Positions 38,174 to 46,623 of a DNA stretch of 64,000 nt are shown here, one piece after another. The DNA comes from Methylophaga sp. (GTDB lineage Bacteria; Pseudomonadota; Gammaproteobacteria; Nitrosococcales; Methylophagaceae). The stretch is from NCBI GenBank assembly GCA_002706095.1, contig PAJP01000004.1:115062-179061 (forward strand), given 5' to 3'. The position numbers were made by a program, and so were the translations under genes. The notes under the pieces were generated by a model. The model was not told the DNA's origin. It ran no database searches and saw nothing but the letters and a program-made list of their open reading frames with translations. Position 1 is the stretch's first letter, and each line of letters opens with the position of its first letter.

Positions 38174-39122
38174 GGTTGAGTGCTTGTATATGTGTATTCA
38201 ATAATCTTGCAGGATTTGTTTGGCTTCGCATGGCTGGTTCTGCATAGGTTGTGGTCAGTCGCGGATTGACTTCTACTACATAAATGACGTTGTCAGTTTT
38301 GATAAGATCAACACCAACGAAGCCCCATAGCCCTGGGATTGCCATACGAATCTGTTCAGCGATTTCTTGTGCTTTCTCAATGGATAGCATATCAAATCGT
38401 TGGGCTTCAAATGCCTCTAAGTGCAGCTGTTGCTGATGTTTTTTTACATGCTGAATATTGACGGATAGTAAGTGAGACTTTTCACCTGTCATAAACAGAC
38501 TCAAGCTTAGGCTGTCACCGTAAATATATGGCTGAACAATAAACCGGTCTTTGTTTAAGGTTAAAAGCTGATGTCTGGCATCAATACTGTTGAATAAATA
38601 CGTGTCCTCACAGCCGGCACCATCTATGGGTTTTAAGACCCACTGATGGTGATCATGATGATCTTTGCAAAGCCATTCATCGGCTGTGAAGGTGACAGAT
38701 GTCTTTATCTGATAAGCTTTAAATTGCTGATAAGTTCGGTATTTATCAGTACATAAAAGAATAGCCTCAGTACGGCAGTTGAGGATGGTTTTGGATTGTT
38801 GTTCGAGACTTTGTATTAAATCAAACAATATTAAATCCGTTTCGGGCGCGATAATGAGAAACAGGTCATAGCGTTGCTGGCATTGTAACCAAGTCTGATT
38901 GAATTGCTTCTTAGTTTGGATAGGGTAGGTGGTTATACGTTCTGTTGAGAAGGGTAAAGCAGGAAGTCGCTCATCTCGCATAATGGCGATGTGATGACCA
39001 TATGCCTGTAAATCCTGACAAATGCTTGCCAGCATTAATTCACCTTCGTGCATCAAACCAGCGGAAAAAACCGTTTCTGATAACGCGCCACTGGTAAGAT
39101 GTTCGTATATAAAAATTGTCAT
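38157..39122 (-). CDS. ATP-grasp ligase, MfnD-like
   Basis: 321 aa. N-terminal MTIFIYEHLTSGAL, ATP-grasp core with WVLKPIDGAGCEDTYLF, FIVQPYIYGDSLSLSLF and metal-binding VGVDLI...VVEVNPRLTTTYAE. MfnD (tyramine-glutamate ligase) is the closest functional match given the MfnF-, MfnE- and MfnA-like neighbours. First gene of the minus-strand run, with its start only 22 nt from the divergent HisA-like gene. Confidence 0.8.
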   Translation of the reverse strand: MTIFIYEHLTSGALSETVFSAGLMHEGELMLASICQDLQAYGHHIAIMRDERLPALPFSTERITTYPIQTKKQFNQTWLQCQQRYDLFLIIAPETDLILFDLIQSLEQQSKTILNCRTEAILLCTDKYRTYQQFKAYQIKTSVTFTADEWLCKDHHDHHQWVLKPIDGAGCEDTYLFNSIDARHQLLTLNKDRFIVQPYIYGDSLSLSLFMTGEKSHLLSVNIQHVKKHQQQLHLEAFEAQRFDMLSIEKAQEIAEQIRMAIPGLWGFVGVDLIKTDNVIYVVEVNPRLTTTYAEPAMRSQTNPARLLNTHIQALNHDNTN

Positions 39123-39144
39123 TTAAGCGGACATATTAAGAACT

Positions 39145-39858
39145 ATGAATATTATACCTGTCATTGATATTCGTGATGGTATTGTTGTGCATGCACGGGG
39201 TGGCGAAAGAGCAAACTATCAGCCACTAAAGTCATTATTAACTCAGTCTGTGAAGCTAGAACAAGTCATTGATGATTTACTCGCGTGGTACCCGTTCAAA
39301 CAGCTTTACATTGCCGATCTCGATGCGATTGAGCAAAAACAACATACGCCTCAACAATATCAACATTTAATCGACACATTTCCACAACTGAGCCTCTGGC
39401 TTGATGCTGGTATTACTGAGATGAGTGCGTATTCATATTATCCGATGTCGCCACAATTACGTCTTGTCCTTGGAAGTGAAACGCTGACAGATCTGCAATT
39501 GTTAAAAGCGCCGCATGTCAGACAACAGTCAATTTTGTCTCTGGACAAGAAGTCTGGATCCATTTTGGGCAGTGAAGAAATAGCAAAAGAGCCAGCTTAT
39601 TGGACACAAACATGTATAGCCATGAGCTTAGATAATGTAGGTACAGATAAAGGACCAGACTTTGACTGGCTCAAATCATTAATGAAAGAGCAAGAATGCG
39701 TGAAATGGTATGCTGCGGGTGGAGTACGTGATGAAGCTGATTTAAGTCAGTTAGCACAAATAGGTGCCACAGGGGTATTAGTAGCCAGTGCATTGCACAC
39801 TGGTAAATTAGGTCGCTCGACTATAGAACGATTAAGCAGGGACATCACTCTTCCGTAG
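39145..39858 (+). CDS. HisA/HisF-like TIM-barrel protein of the H4MPT cluster
   Basis: 237 aa. N-terminal IIPVIDIRDG and C-terminal AAGGVRDEADLSQLAQIGATG with LVASALHTGKL are the phosphate-binding and catalytic ends of the HisA fold. Both general acid/base Asp positions seem present (IDIRDG; ILSLDKKSG). The rest diverges from histidine-pathway HisA, and there are no other his genes around. Related genes occur in one-carbon clusters of methylotrophs; the substrate is unknown. An Amadori-type or aldose isomerase step on a phosphorylated sugar is one possibility. Confidence 0.8.
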   Translation: MNIIPVIDIRDGIVVHARGGERANYQPLKSLLTQSVKLEQVIDDLLAWYPFKQLYIADLDAIEQKQHTPQQYQHLIDTFPQLSLWLDAGITEMSAYSYYPMSPQLRLVLGSETLTDLQLLKAPHVRQQSILSLDKKSGSILGSEEIAKEPAYWTQTCIAMSLDNVGTDKGPDFDWLKSLMKEQECVKWYAAGGVRDEADLSQLAQIGATGVLVASALHTGKLGRSTIERLSRDITLP

Positions 39859-39869
39859 AAGAGTGATGT
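39842..39869. repeat. 12-bp hairpin over the HisA-like stop codon
   Basis: ACATCACTCTTC (39842-39853) and GAAGAGTGATGT (39858-39869) form a perfect stem with a 4-nt loop across the stop codon, between convergent HisA-like and fae genes. There is no clear T-run on either side, so it may protect 3' ends or act with low efficiency as a terminator. Confidence 0.6.
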
Positions 39870-39884
39870 ATGTAAGCTTAAATC

Positions 39885-40445
39885 TTACTTAGCACCAAAT
39901 GGGTGTTCGCTAGATTTGTATTGTGCAACAACGTCAGCCGCTTTTGGCTCACGAGCAACAGCACGTTTGATAGCTTCTTTAGTAGCGCGATAGTTCCAAT
40001 CTTGGATTTTTTCATCGCTATCAGCAGTTGGAGAAATGAATACGCCAACGCAGATAAAGCAATCATCAGCTTCACCAGCTGGGATAGTGCCATCTTCAAC
40101 ACATTCAGCAACAGCAAGTGAAACACCACGCTGTGCTGGGCCGAACATTTGAACGGCTTGTTTCATGTTTTTGATGGTGACTTTGTTGAACATTACAGTT
40201 GCAGGCTTAACCATTAAGTTAGGCGCAACAACAGCCAACAAGCCATTAACCCCTTGTTTCTGGTCGGTGAGAGTACGGCAGAAGGCATCTTCTGCTGCAG
40301 AACCACGTGGACCCATGATTAAGTCAATGTGTGCAACGTTGTCTAAGTCACCATCTTCGATGACCAATGATTCACCTACAAGTACGCGATCGATAACTGG
40401 CATGTTATATTTTCCTGTTCCAAAAAAATTGTCAAAAAGGCTCAT
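39885..40445 (-). CDS. fae: formaldehyde-activating enzyme Fae
   Basis: Condenses formaldehyde with H4MPT to methylene-H4MPT, the entry of the one-carbon oxidation route in the cytoplasm. 186 aa. The catalytic His lies in [14 protein letters not shown] (His39), with [15 protein letters not shown] and [15 protein letters not shown] following. Start 40445 is backed by a very strong GGAGGG 6 nt upstream, giving about 14 more N-terminal residues than Methylobacterium Fae. An internal ATG at 40403 ([11 protein letters not shown]), matching the shorter family N-terminus, has AGGA 9 nt upstream. Confidence 0.95.
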   Translation of the reverse strand: MSLFDNFFGTGKYNMPVIDRVLVGESLVIEDGDLDNVAHIDLIMGPRGSAAEDAFCRTLTDQKQGVNGLLAVVAPNLMVKPATVMFNKVTIKNMKQAVQMFGPAQRGVSLAVAECVEDGTIPAGEADDCFICVGVFISPTADSDEKIQDWNYRATKEAIKRAVAREPKAADVVAQYKSSEHPFGAK

Positions 40446-40451
40446 TTTTTT

Positions 40452-40457
40452 CCCTCC
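40452..40457 (-). promoter_or_regulatory. strong Shine-Dalgarno of fae
   Basis: GGAGGG on the minus strand, six A's before ATG 40445. It decides the longer Fae start and points to high translation, as expected for a major methylotrophic enzyme. Confidence 0.8.
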
Positions 40458-40506
40458 TTATTGTGAAAGGAAGGGTTTATACGTAATAAAGGAACGTATC
40501 ACCTGC

Positions 40507-41397
40507 TCAGTGCCGTCCGCTAAATGCTTCGTGGTACTGAAATTCATTAAAAGAAAGCAATTGCTTAAATTTATAAAGCAACAAGGTGGCTGCAATAAGA
40601 TCAGCCGATGTCCCTGGATTAATTGCTTTCTCTTTTAATTCTTTATCCCAGTGAGTGAGTGCATCAAAATGGGTCTCTACAGTACCCGTTTCTTCTATTT
40701 GGATCACAAACTGTTTTGCTCTCTCACTGACTTTGGTTGCCAGCGCAGTGGATTGCTTACGGGATATCAAGCTATCCAACGCCTTCGATAACAACTTAAG
40801 ATACGCGAAAGCCGTTGCCCATTCAACACTTTCCCCAGAATTTATCGCTTTTGTCAATGATGGCAAACTCAGATCCCATAGCGTGTTGAAATTATTGATA
40901 TATTGCTGTGCAATTTGATCACGATTTTTTGCTAAATCCATCGCTTCAAGCAAGGTAATGGTTGGTACTGCGCTGATATCCTGTTGGTCTTGTTTACCTA
41001 GTCCACCCGCTTCAGCTAAACGAATGGCTTGGTAGCAATCGATGGCATCATCTACAGTCAGATTATTGAGTACGACTTGAAGACGTTCTGGAAGTTCGTC
41101 AAAGGTTTCACACGACTGAACAGCCTGACACAGTGGTGCAAACAGTAAAACAATACCTAAGTTGGTATTGCAGTTGACAACACGTCGGGTTGCCTGAATC
41201 GATTGCAAAATACGTTCACCTACGGTCAAATCAGGTTTTGCCATAACCGGGGCGATAGCGTGAGCACTTTTAATAAAATCTTCCACCACCATATTATGCC
41301 CATCACTGATGACATTAACATTACCGGGTTTGGGGGCAGAGACCTCTTGCTCACAGGCCCAGAATACAGCGTCTTTTAAATCTGACTCAGAGAGCAT
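40507..41397 (-). CDS. CitG-like triphosphoribosyl-dephospho-CoA synthase family protein (H4MPT cluster)
   Basis: 296 aa from ATG 41397. Family motifs include APKPGNVNVISDGHNM at the N-terminus, NCNTNLGIVLLFAPL and AEAGGLGKQDQQDISA. True CitG transfers a phosphoribosyl group from ATP to dephospho-CoA; no citrate lyase genes are near. Its place between the MptN-like ligase and fae marks it as the CitG-like member of methylotroph H4MPT clusters, with unproven function. A TTG at 41418 is an alternative start. Overlaps the upstream gene by 11 bases. Confidence 0.83.
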   Translation of the reverse strand: MLSESDLKDAVFWACEQEVSAPKPGNVNVISDGHNMVVEDFIKSAHAIAPVMAKPDLTVGERILQSIQATRRVVNCNTNLGIVLLFAPLCQAVQSCETFDELPERLQVVLNNLTVDDAIDCYQAIRLAEAGGLGKQDQQDISAVPTITLLEAMDLAKNRDQIAQQYINNFNTLWDLSLPSLTKAINSGESVEWATAFAYLKLLSKALDSLISRKQSTALATKVSERAKQFVIQIEETGTVETHFDALTHWDKELKEKAINPGTSADLIAATLLLYKFKQLLSFNEFQYHEAFSGRH

Positions 41398-42301
41398 GGG
41401 TCGCTTGTTTTTGTTCAATACGTTTGACTAATGCTTTAGCCAGGTGCATAGCCACATCCGTTCCGGTAGCTTGATAGAGTCCTTTCCAAGCTGGAACACT
41501 GTTCACTTCTAACACGGTAAAGTGTCCATTTTTATCCCTGATCAGATCGACACCGGCATAGTCTGCATTCACTGCTGCCGTCGCTTTGACAGCTAATTGC
41601 CTCATCTCTTCGGTGACCGTGGTAGCAAAACAGCTGGCTCCTTGAGCAAAATTGGTTATCCATTTATTGGCGCGTCGGCTCATGGCGGCGCAGACTTCAT
41701 TATCAATGACCAATAGACGCCAATCCTGCCAGATACCTTCAAGTTCTGGTGCAATATATTCCTGCAGATAATAAGCACCACCAACAGGAGGAAGTTGTTC
41801 GAATTGCGATAATTCTTCGATTAAGGTGATACCTTTACCTTGGCAGCCGAATAACGGTTTCATCACGATTTTATTACCCATATTCAATTCTCGGGTAATG
41901 ATCTGTTTGGCCATATTGCTGTCTTCGCATGCCCAGGTTCTTGGCGTGCTCAATCCAGCCTGATTCAGGCGTAATGATGTTCTGGCTTTATCTACCGTGT
42001 ATTCGATAGCCGTTGCTGGGTTAAAAACAGGAATTCTCAATTCAGCTAAGGTATGCAGGACATCCATGCGAAGGGTGATTTGTTCGAGAAAACCTGGCGC
42101 AATACCTCGAACCATTGCGGCGGCGGGTAATTCATTCTCAAAGCCGGGAATAAACAAACCGGTCGGGGAGTCTAGATCGATTCGACATGCCGCTAAGTCT
42201 GTTAACACTGCTTCGATACCAAACTGGCTCAGTGAATGTGTTAATTGTTCACTGTGCCAGCCGTGGGTATCGTTAAAAATAACAAGGCGGTTTGACGCCA
42301 T
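41387..42301 (-). CDS. RimK/MptN-like ATP-grasp ligase (H4MPT cluster)
   Basis: 304 aa. ATP-grasp motifs IVMKPLFGCQGKGITLIEE, YYLQEYIAP, DWRLLVIDNEVCAAMSRRA and AGVDLIRD...VLEVNSVPAWKGL match RimK-type glutamate ligases. MptN adds alpha-glutamate to the tetrahydromethanopterin tail in archaea, and this gene follows mch by 6 nt, so a cofactor-tailoring role is likely. Which cofactor, H4MPT or methylofuran with its glutamate tail, cannot be decided from sequence. Confidence 0.83.
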   Translation of the reverse strand: MASNRLVIFNDTHGWHSEQLTHSLSQFGIEAVLTDLAACRIDLDSPTGLFIPGFENELPAAAMVRGIAPGFLEQITLRMDVLHTLAELRIPVFNPATAIEYTVDKARTSLRLNQAGLSTPRTWACEDSNMAKQIITRELNMGNKIVMKPLFGCQGKGITLIEELSQFEQLPPVGGAYYLQEYIAPELEGIWQDWRLLVIDNEVCAAMSRRANKWITNFAQGASCFATTVTEEMRQLAVKATAAVNADYAGVDLIRDKNGHFTVLEVNSVPAWKGLYQATGTDVAMHLAKALVKRIEQKQATHAL

Positions 42302-42307
42302 AGTGAT

Positions 42308-43291
42308 TTAAAGTCCGAAAGAAAGATTGAGTAATTCCTGATTCAGCTCACCAGCAGTGAAGCTTTTACCTGTTTTTGTGCTAGTCACAATCACTTTACC
42401 TGGACTGAACAACATGCCATCAATTTTGAAAAAGTCATATTCATAAGATTTAAAGATGTCGGCAAAGGGACGGCCATAGTCTGATGAAGTATTACTAGGC
42501 ATTTTTTCAGCCAGATCTTTCGCTTCTTCATCTGTAGCATCAACAAATAAATGTACTTGGCCACCAAATAAAATTGCATCATTAGTGCGGCCCATGGCAG
42601 TCATAAAGTCACCACCTGGAGGCGCGACTGGCGTTGAGCCATAACCATCAACAATTTTTTCTAACGGGAAATGCAGTTCGTGTGCTTTATGCATGGCGAC
42701 TTCCAGGACACGGATAGCAATTTGCATCACACCAGCCAGACTCGAGGTAGGCGTCAAGATGAACGTGAGGTTTTCAGGCTTAATACCACAGTTATTGGCC
42801 ACTTTTTCAGCCACTTCTACTGGCGGGAAACTATCCACTTCCAGAACAATGACGGTTGATTCAGCTTCGTCTTTGTAACCAAACTCTTTGAAAATTTCTT
42901 CTCTAGCTGCCAGCGCACGACCGGGGCCAGAGCCTAAAGCAAAGAACTTACTGTCTTCGCTTTTATGAGATAAGCTCCATCCGGCATATTGACTGCCGAG
43001 GCAACTTAAAACGGGGGTCTTAGCATGGACATTAACTGACCATGGCCAGTTGGCAAAGCCACTGTTGGTACCCATGGTGGCCGTACCCAGCCCACCCATA
43101 CAAATTTCACCAATAAGACGTCCGGCTTCCAGCCCGCCGTTACAGTTAATGCCAGCATCAACCACCCGAGTGCCATTGCTTAAGGTGCTGATTTCAAGTT
43201 GTAATGCTTCAGCATTATCAATTAAGGCATCCACTAATGGTTGGCAGGCAGCGTTTACACTGGTCCATTTGGCTGAAATGTCTGTGCTCAT
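42308..43291 (-). CDS. mch: methenyl-H4MPT cyclohydrolase Mch
   Basis: Converts methenyl-H4MPT to formyl-H4MPT in formaldehyde oxidation. 327 aa, the usual size for the family. Motifs include [23 protein letters not shown], split here as [13 protein letters not shown] and [11 protein letters not shown], then [38 protein letters not shown] and [10 protein letters not shown]. Start ATG 43291 with AGGA 7 nt upstream. First gene of the mch-ligase-CitG-like-fae run. Confidence 0.95.
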   Translation of the reverse strand: MSTDISAKWTSVNAACQPLVDALIDNAEALQLEISTLSNGTRVVDAGINCNGGLEAGRLIGEICMGGLGTATMGTNSGFANWPWSVNVHAKTPVLSCLGSQYAGWSLSHKSEDSKFFALGSGPGRALAAREEIFKEFGYKDEAESTVIVLEVDSFPPVEVAEKVANNCGIKPENLTFILTPTSSLAGVMQIAIRVLEVAMHKAHELHFPLEKIVDGYGSTPVAPPGGDFMTAMGRTNDAILFGGQVHLFVDATDEEAKDLAEKMPSNTSSDYGRPFADIFKSYEYDFFKIDGMLFSPGKVIVTSTKTGKSFTAGELNQELLNLSFGL

Positions 43292-43332
43292 TGTAACGTC
43301 CTATAGATAGAGTCGAAAAAAAGGTTCATTAG

Positions 43333-43363
43333 ATTATACGTGATGAAGGGCTGGCTTATGCAA
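43333..43363 (-). promoter_or_regulatory. predicted promoter of the mch operon
   Basis: A perfect -10 TATAAT on the minus strand (43333-43338), with a weak -35 TTGCAT (43358-43363) at a long spacing of 19 nt, in the 74-nt gap between cca and mch. Confidence 0.5.
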
Positions 43364-43365
43364 GG

Positions 43366-44601
43366 TCATGGCGCTGCTCGGTAGTGGGATAAGACCCCCT
43401 CAATTGCATTGAGTCTATGTTGGCGAATTGCCGATTTGATTTGCTCGCCTGCTAAACCTTGATCAAGTAATGGTTTGATATCGACCTCGGCAGCGTGTTG
43501 ATAACAAGCCGAAAAGGCATCTTTTTCAGGATAAGCGGCGGTTTCATACCCTGGTCGACCACGAAAGTCCGCTTCACCTGCCAATAAAAACTGTTCAAAC
43601 CGGTGAGGACGGCGGAAGCTATCCAAACTTTCAAGCACCTCTAAAACCCGACTGGCATCAAGTTCAAATAATAAGTGAACATCGGTATGAAACTCTGCGA
43701 CTTTTGCGGCAAGCGAACTGATATCTTTAGGTACTCTCAAGCGCTGGCATAACTGTTGGGTCAGTTTAATACTTGTCGCTTCATGACCGGCATGACTGGG
43801 CAGTATATCTTTAGGTGTCAGACCTTTACCCAGATCGTGGCATAAAGCAGAAAATCTGACAGCCAGGTCTTCGGTTAACTTTGCAGCCTGATCGATAACC
43901 ATCATCACATGCACACCAGTATCGACTTCAGGGTGCCATTTGGGTATTTGTGGCACACCAAACAGACGATCCACTTCAGGGAATAAAGTGGATAGCGCAT
44001 TCACCTGTCTGAGGCTAGTGAAAAATACGGAAGGTTGTTCTGTTTGTAATGCTTTTGATAACTCTTGCCAGACCCGTTCAGCCACCAAGTGTTCAAGTTC
44101 GCCACTGGCTACCATTTGTTTGATTAGCTGTTGAGTTTCATCGGCAATAGTGAAATTGAAGCGAGCTGCAAAACGAGCGATACGTAGTACCCGAACAGGA
44201 TCTTCTACAAAAGCAGGTGATACATGCCTGAGAATGCCTTGTTCAAGATCACGAATGCCGTTGAAGGGATCGATAAGCTCACCATCAAGTGATTCGGCAA
44301 TGGCATTGATGGTTAAATCACGACGTGCGAGATCATCTTCTAAGGTGACGTCTGGCGAAGCATGGACGGTAAATCCCTGATAACCATGTCCTGATTTGCG
44401 TTCAGTTCTGGCAAGTGCGTACTCTTCCTGCGTCTTAGGATGAAGAAACACGGGAAAGTCTTTCCCTACTGGTTTGTAACCATTTTCCAACATATAGTTG
44501 GTTGAGGCACCAACGACTACCCAATCACGATCCTTGACAGGTTTTCCGAGCAGTTTGTCTCTAACACAACCGCCAACAAGATACGTTTTTATCGTGTCGA
44601 T
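43366..44601 (-). CDS. cca: CCA-adding tRNA nucleotidyltransferase with non-canonical start
   Basis: Adds or repairs the CCA end of tRNAs. The frame includes the class II head motif YLVGGCVRDKLLG, the metal-binding KDRDWVVVGA (D-x-D), RRDLTINAIA, the RFAARFNF region and a C-terminal HD domain (CHDLGKGLTP), so it is a complete gene of about 411 aa, like E. coli Cca. The frame is blocked by TAA at 44620-44622, and no ATG, GTG, TTG or CTG lies between it and the GG-VRD motif. ATC 44601 (5 nt after AGG) or ATA 44592 (aligns with the E. coli Met) must start it, unless a base is wrong. ATG 44493 would delete the active site. It follows the slt stop by 7 nt. Confidence 0.88.
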   Translation of the reverse strand: MDTIKTYLVGGCVRDKLLGKPVKDRDWVVVGASTNYMLENGYKPVGKDFPVFLHPKTQEEYALARTERKSGHGYQGFTVHASPDVTLEDDLARRDLTINAIAESLDGELIDPFNGIRDLEQGILRHVSPAFVEDPVRVLRIARFAARFNFTIADETQQLIKQMVASGELEHLVAERVWQELSKALQTEQPSVFFTSLRQVNALSTLFPEVDRLFGVPQIPKWHPEVDTGVHVMMVIDQAAKLTEDLAVRFSALCHDLGKGLTPKDILPSHAGHEATSIKLTQQLCQRLRVPKDISSLAAKVAEFHTDVHLLFELDASRVLEVLESLDSFRRPHRFEQFLLAGEADFRGRPGYETAAYPEKDAFSACYQHAAEVDIKPLLDQGLAGEQIKSAIRQHRLNAIEGVLSHYRAAP

Positions 44602-44608
44602 AACGACC

Positions 44609-46531
44609 TTACTCCGATTTTATTCTAGGCATTCTTTCTGACAACGGTTTAATTGATTGGTTACGTTGACTATCAAAAATAGCTGCATAGCTCATGACCG
44701 TTTGGACATAGTGCCGGGTTTCATTAAATGGAATATTTTCAGCCCAAATATCAGCATCAAGTGAATTATCAGGTAACCACTTACTGACACGATGTGGTCC
44801 TGCATTATAGGCGGCAGTGGCTAATACAGGATTTTGTTGATTCTCATCATACATGCGACGTAAATAAGCACTACCTAGTTCGATATTACGCTCTGGACGA
44901 TACAGTTCGTTAAGCTGTTTTAATGGACGATTAATCAGTTTAGAAATCAGGCGACCAGTATCGGGCATCAGCTGCATTAGTCCCATTGCACCAGCATGTG
45001 AGCGGGCTTCTGGGTTGAACGCACTTTCCTGACGAGCGATGGCTAGTAACCATGACGGATCTAAACCTTGTGCTTTACTGGCCTGACGCATGGCATCATC
45101 ATAAACGACAGGGAAACGTAAATCTAAAGCATCCCAATATTGGGCTTTACCCAATAAGGCGATGGTTTGATTATGCCAACCCCATTCGTGAGTCAGCATC
45201 GCAATCATTTGAAGTTCACGGTCCGGCCGCGTTTGTTTCAAATGGTAAGCCTCTCTGCGTGCTTCCAAGTGCATACCTTGTATATAGAACTCATGTAAGC
45301 GTTGGATTGCAGATTGTTTTTTTAACGCTGCCATGTCTTGTTGAGTCACCGGTATAGGGCGGTGATTCATTTTATAAGGCTGGGTTAGATGATCAGAAGC
45401 CAAGAAAGAGTAATAATCGCGCTTACCTAAAATGGCTGAAAATGTTTGATTAGCAGCTTGTTTTTTCCCTAGTGCTTCCTGACTTCTGCCTAACCAATAC
45501 TGCCAGCGTGTTGTACCCAGCTCATCAATATTCATCAATTTGATAGCTTTTTCAGCGGCTTTCCAGTCTTTTTGCCATAATGCGGCACGCACCTGCCATT
45601 CACCACCCGGAATATCACCAAAGTAACGCAAAGCTTTTTTATCACGGTTAAGTGCGGCCCATTTTCCAATCGCTTTTCTAGCTTCAATCGTATCTTGTTG
45701 GCTAAAATTGTAGCGCGTTTTAATGTTTGACCAGCTAGTGAATGCTTGCTCCGGCGAACGTCTGGCTAGTCGTTGCAAACCATGAATAATCATTTCACGA
45801 TTGAGGGCCGTATCAGCGCTTAATGAGCTATTCTTGGCAAGCCCGTTGAATACAGAGAGGGGATTATTATGTATCGCTTGCCACTGCTTCACCAACTGCT
45901 GATTATCTACTGGGTTGGCGGTTGATTTAGCTAGATAAGTCGCCATAGAGAATTGATTGGCACGCAAGGCCAGCATCATACGTTGATAGCGTAAATCATT
46001 GTTTAATAAACCCGCCGTCTCCCAAGCTGAGAATACGGGATCACAGGCTTTTTCTTGTGAGTGGGGGACCAGCCATAACTCAGGCGTAAGTTCAAAAGCT
46101 TTTTGTTTCTGACCCGAGGCTAGTAATGCTTGCAGGTAATAGCACTGCCTTGTTGCTGATTGTGGAGGCTGGTAAAAATTCAAATAGTCGGACCAACGAT
46201 TTTGTTGAGCTAACTTATTTAGCCAAAACATACGTAAACGTTCAGCATAGAAACTGCCATCTTCTTTCTTTAAAAACTCGCTGACAGAAGCGTTGCTGGC
46301 CTGACTCAGGCGTCCATTCAGATATAGATACTGTAAATAACCTTGTAGTGGATAGCCATCAAGTTGTTTATGTAGCATTTGATAGCGTGATATTTGATTA
46401 TCTTGTAGCGCTTTTTTTGCTTGCTGGAACAAATGTCGTTGTTCAGTTAGTTGCACAGCATTATCGCTATAAGCCAGTGGGCTCATCAGTAGACAGAGAA
46501 TGAAAAACGGCAGTGTTTTGATAATGTTCAT
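44609..46531 (-). CDS. slt: soluble lytic murein transglycosylase Slt70
   Basis: Periplasmic enzyme that cleaves peptidoglycan to anhydro-muropeptides. 640 aa, close to Slt70. Signal peptide ends near PLAYS (residue 22), a long alpha-superhelical U-domain follows, then the catalytic domain with ARQESAFNPEARS (Glu is catalytic), GAMGLMQLMP and NIELGSAYLRRM, AYNAGPHRV. The stop is 7 nt before the probable cca start, so cca is likely translated from slt mRNA. Confidence 0.95.
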   Translation of the reverse strand: MNIIKTLPFFILCLLMSPLAYSDNAVQLTEQRHLFQQAKKALQDNQISRYQMLHKQLDGYPLQGYLQYLYLNGRLSQASNASVSEFLKKEDGSFYAERLRMFWLNKLAQQNRWSDYLNFYQPPQSATRQCYYLQALLASGQKQKAFELTPELWLVPHSQEKACDPVFSAWETAGLLNNDLRYQRMMLALRANQFSMATYLAKSTANPVDNQQLVKQWQAIHNNPLSVFNGLAKNSSLSADTALNREMIIHGLQRLARRSPEQAFTSWSNIKTRYNFSQQDTIEARKAIGKWAALNRDKKALRYFGDIPGGEWQVRAALWQKDWKAAEKAIKLMNIDELGTTRWQYWLGRSQEALGKKQAANQTFSAILGKRDYYSFLASDHLTQPYKMNHRPIPVTQQDMAALKKQSAIQRLHEFYIQGMHLEARREAYHLKQTRPDRELQMIAMLTHEWGWHNQTIALLGKAQYWDALDLRFPVVYDDAMRQASKAQGLDPSWLLAIARQESAFNPEARSHAGAMGLMQLMPDTGRLISKLINRPLKQLNELYRPERNIELGSAYLRRMYDENQQNPVLATAAYNAGPHRVSKWLPDNSLDADIWAENIPFNETRHYVQTVMSYAAIFDSQRNQSIKPLSERMPRIKSE

Positions 46532-46623
46532 GAGGCCTATCTTAAACCATATACGCAGACAAAATCAGCCTATCTGTAAAGAAAATATGAGTGCGATTGA
46601 TGACGTAAATAGATGATAAATTT

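Noticed and set aside
39842-39869. Classical intrinsic terminator between the HisA-like gene and fae
   Set aside because: The stem is perfect but there is no T-run in either direction, so I list it as a hairpin only.
40165-40638. 157-codon frame antisense to fae and the CitG-like gene
   Set aside because: Spans two well supported genes on the other strand and shows no recognisable domain.
43366-44493. cca starting at ATG 44493
   Set aside because: This would remove the GG-VRD and DxD catalytic motifs, which are intact in frame upstream.
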